A stretch of 5,468 nucleotides of DNA from contig MHDY01000169.1 in assembly GCA_001803705.1 (NCBI GenBank), forward strand, positions 367 through 5,834, written 5' to 3'. The notes under the pieces are model-generated. The model was not told the DNA's origin. It ran no database searches and saw only the letters and a list, made by a program, of their open reading frames with translations. This DNA is from Nitrospirae bacterium GWC2_56_14. GTDB taxonomy: Bacteria; Nitrospirota; UBA9217. Shown here one piece after another: positions 5,368 through 5,468 of this stretch. Made by a program: the position numbers and the translations under genes. How positions within the stretch are numbered: the stretch's first letter is position 1; each line of letters begins with the position of its first letter.

Positions 5368-5468
5368 CTATTCTTCCACTTTTTCCAGTTCCAGAATGTA
5401 ATACCCCTCTTCTGCCTGCTTCAGCCCGAGGAGTCTGTGCCCTTCCGCTTTCAGGCTGCGCGGCACGT
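5368..5468 (-). CDS. C-terminal tail of a TusA-like sulfur-carrier protein, 5' end outside window
   Basis: An open frame enters from the right edge and ends at the TAG at 5370-5368, giving 32 complete C-terminal codons. The visible residues begin VPRSLKAEGHRLLGLKQAEE and continue GYYILELEKVEE to the stop. A hydrophobic residue and proline, a short helix ending in a GH pair, then a YYxLxLxK strand matches the C-terminal half of TusA/SirA-family proteins, small persulfide carriers of about 75-80 residues. The diagnostic N-terminal CPxP motif lies outside the window, so the family call is tentative. A sulfur carrier would fit beside sulfate assimilation genes. The next gene starts 71 bp downstream in the same direction. 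Confidence 0.6.
   Translation of the reverse strand, partial: VPRSLKAEGHRLLGLKQAEEGYYILELEKVEE

Overview
The window reads as part of a sulfate uptake and assimilation gene cluster from a fairly GC-rich Gram-negative bacterium. Gene content and intergenic repeat style suggest a member of the Geobacter/Desulfuromonadales group; this placement is an inference from protein flavour and repeats, not proven. Every gene I can support lies on the minus strand, so the transcribed order runs from high to low coordinates.

Layout in transcription order. The 3' tail of a small TusA-like (sulfur-carrier family) gene runs in from the right edge (5468-5368). After a 71-bp spacer with four degenerate heptads comes an uncharacterised 259-residue, mostly alpha/beta protein (5296-4517). 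It is coupled by a one-base TAATG overlap to a 482-residue SLC13/DASS-type anion transporter (4517-3069), probably the sulfate importer. A 226-bp repeat-filled spacer (2843-3068) separates these from cysH (2842-2153, APS reductase with the [4Fe-4S] cysteine pattern), cysD (2018-1113, ATP sulfurylase small subunit) and cysN (931 to beyond base 1, ATP sulfurylase GTPase subunit, 3' end outside the window).

Together these genes take in sulfate, activate it to adenosine 5'-phosphosulfate (CysD with CysN) and reduce APS to sulfite (CysH). Because the reductase is of the APS type, the pathway would not need APS kinase. Sulfite reductase is not in the window.

The most unusual content is between the genes. 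The cysH-cysD and cysD-cysN spacers each hold a roughly 120-bp element that is one full-length imperfect hairpin. The two share a nearly identical 33-nt core around the loop, but their outer arms have different sequences that are still self-complementary. Core differences include a compensated base pair, and the T/G-type mismatches all face the way that would give G-U pairs in plus-strand RNA, antisense to the cys genes. Half of a third copy lies at the 3' end of the transporter gene. In two of the three cases the conserved TGAAA at the element edge supplies the gene's stop codon. A second repeat type, built of 9-bp CAGGAT units in direct and inverted arrays, lies between the transporter and cysH.
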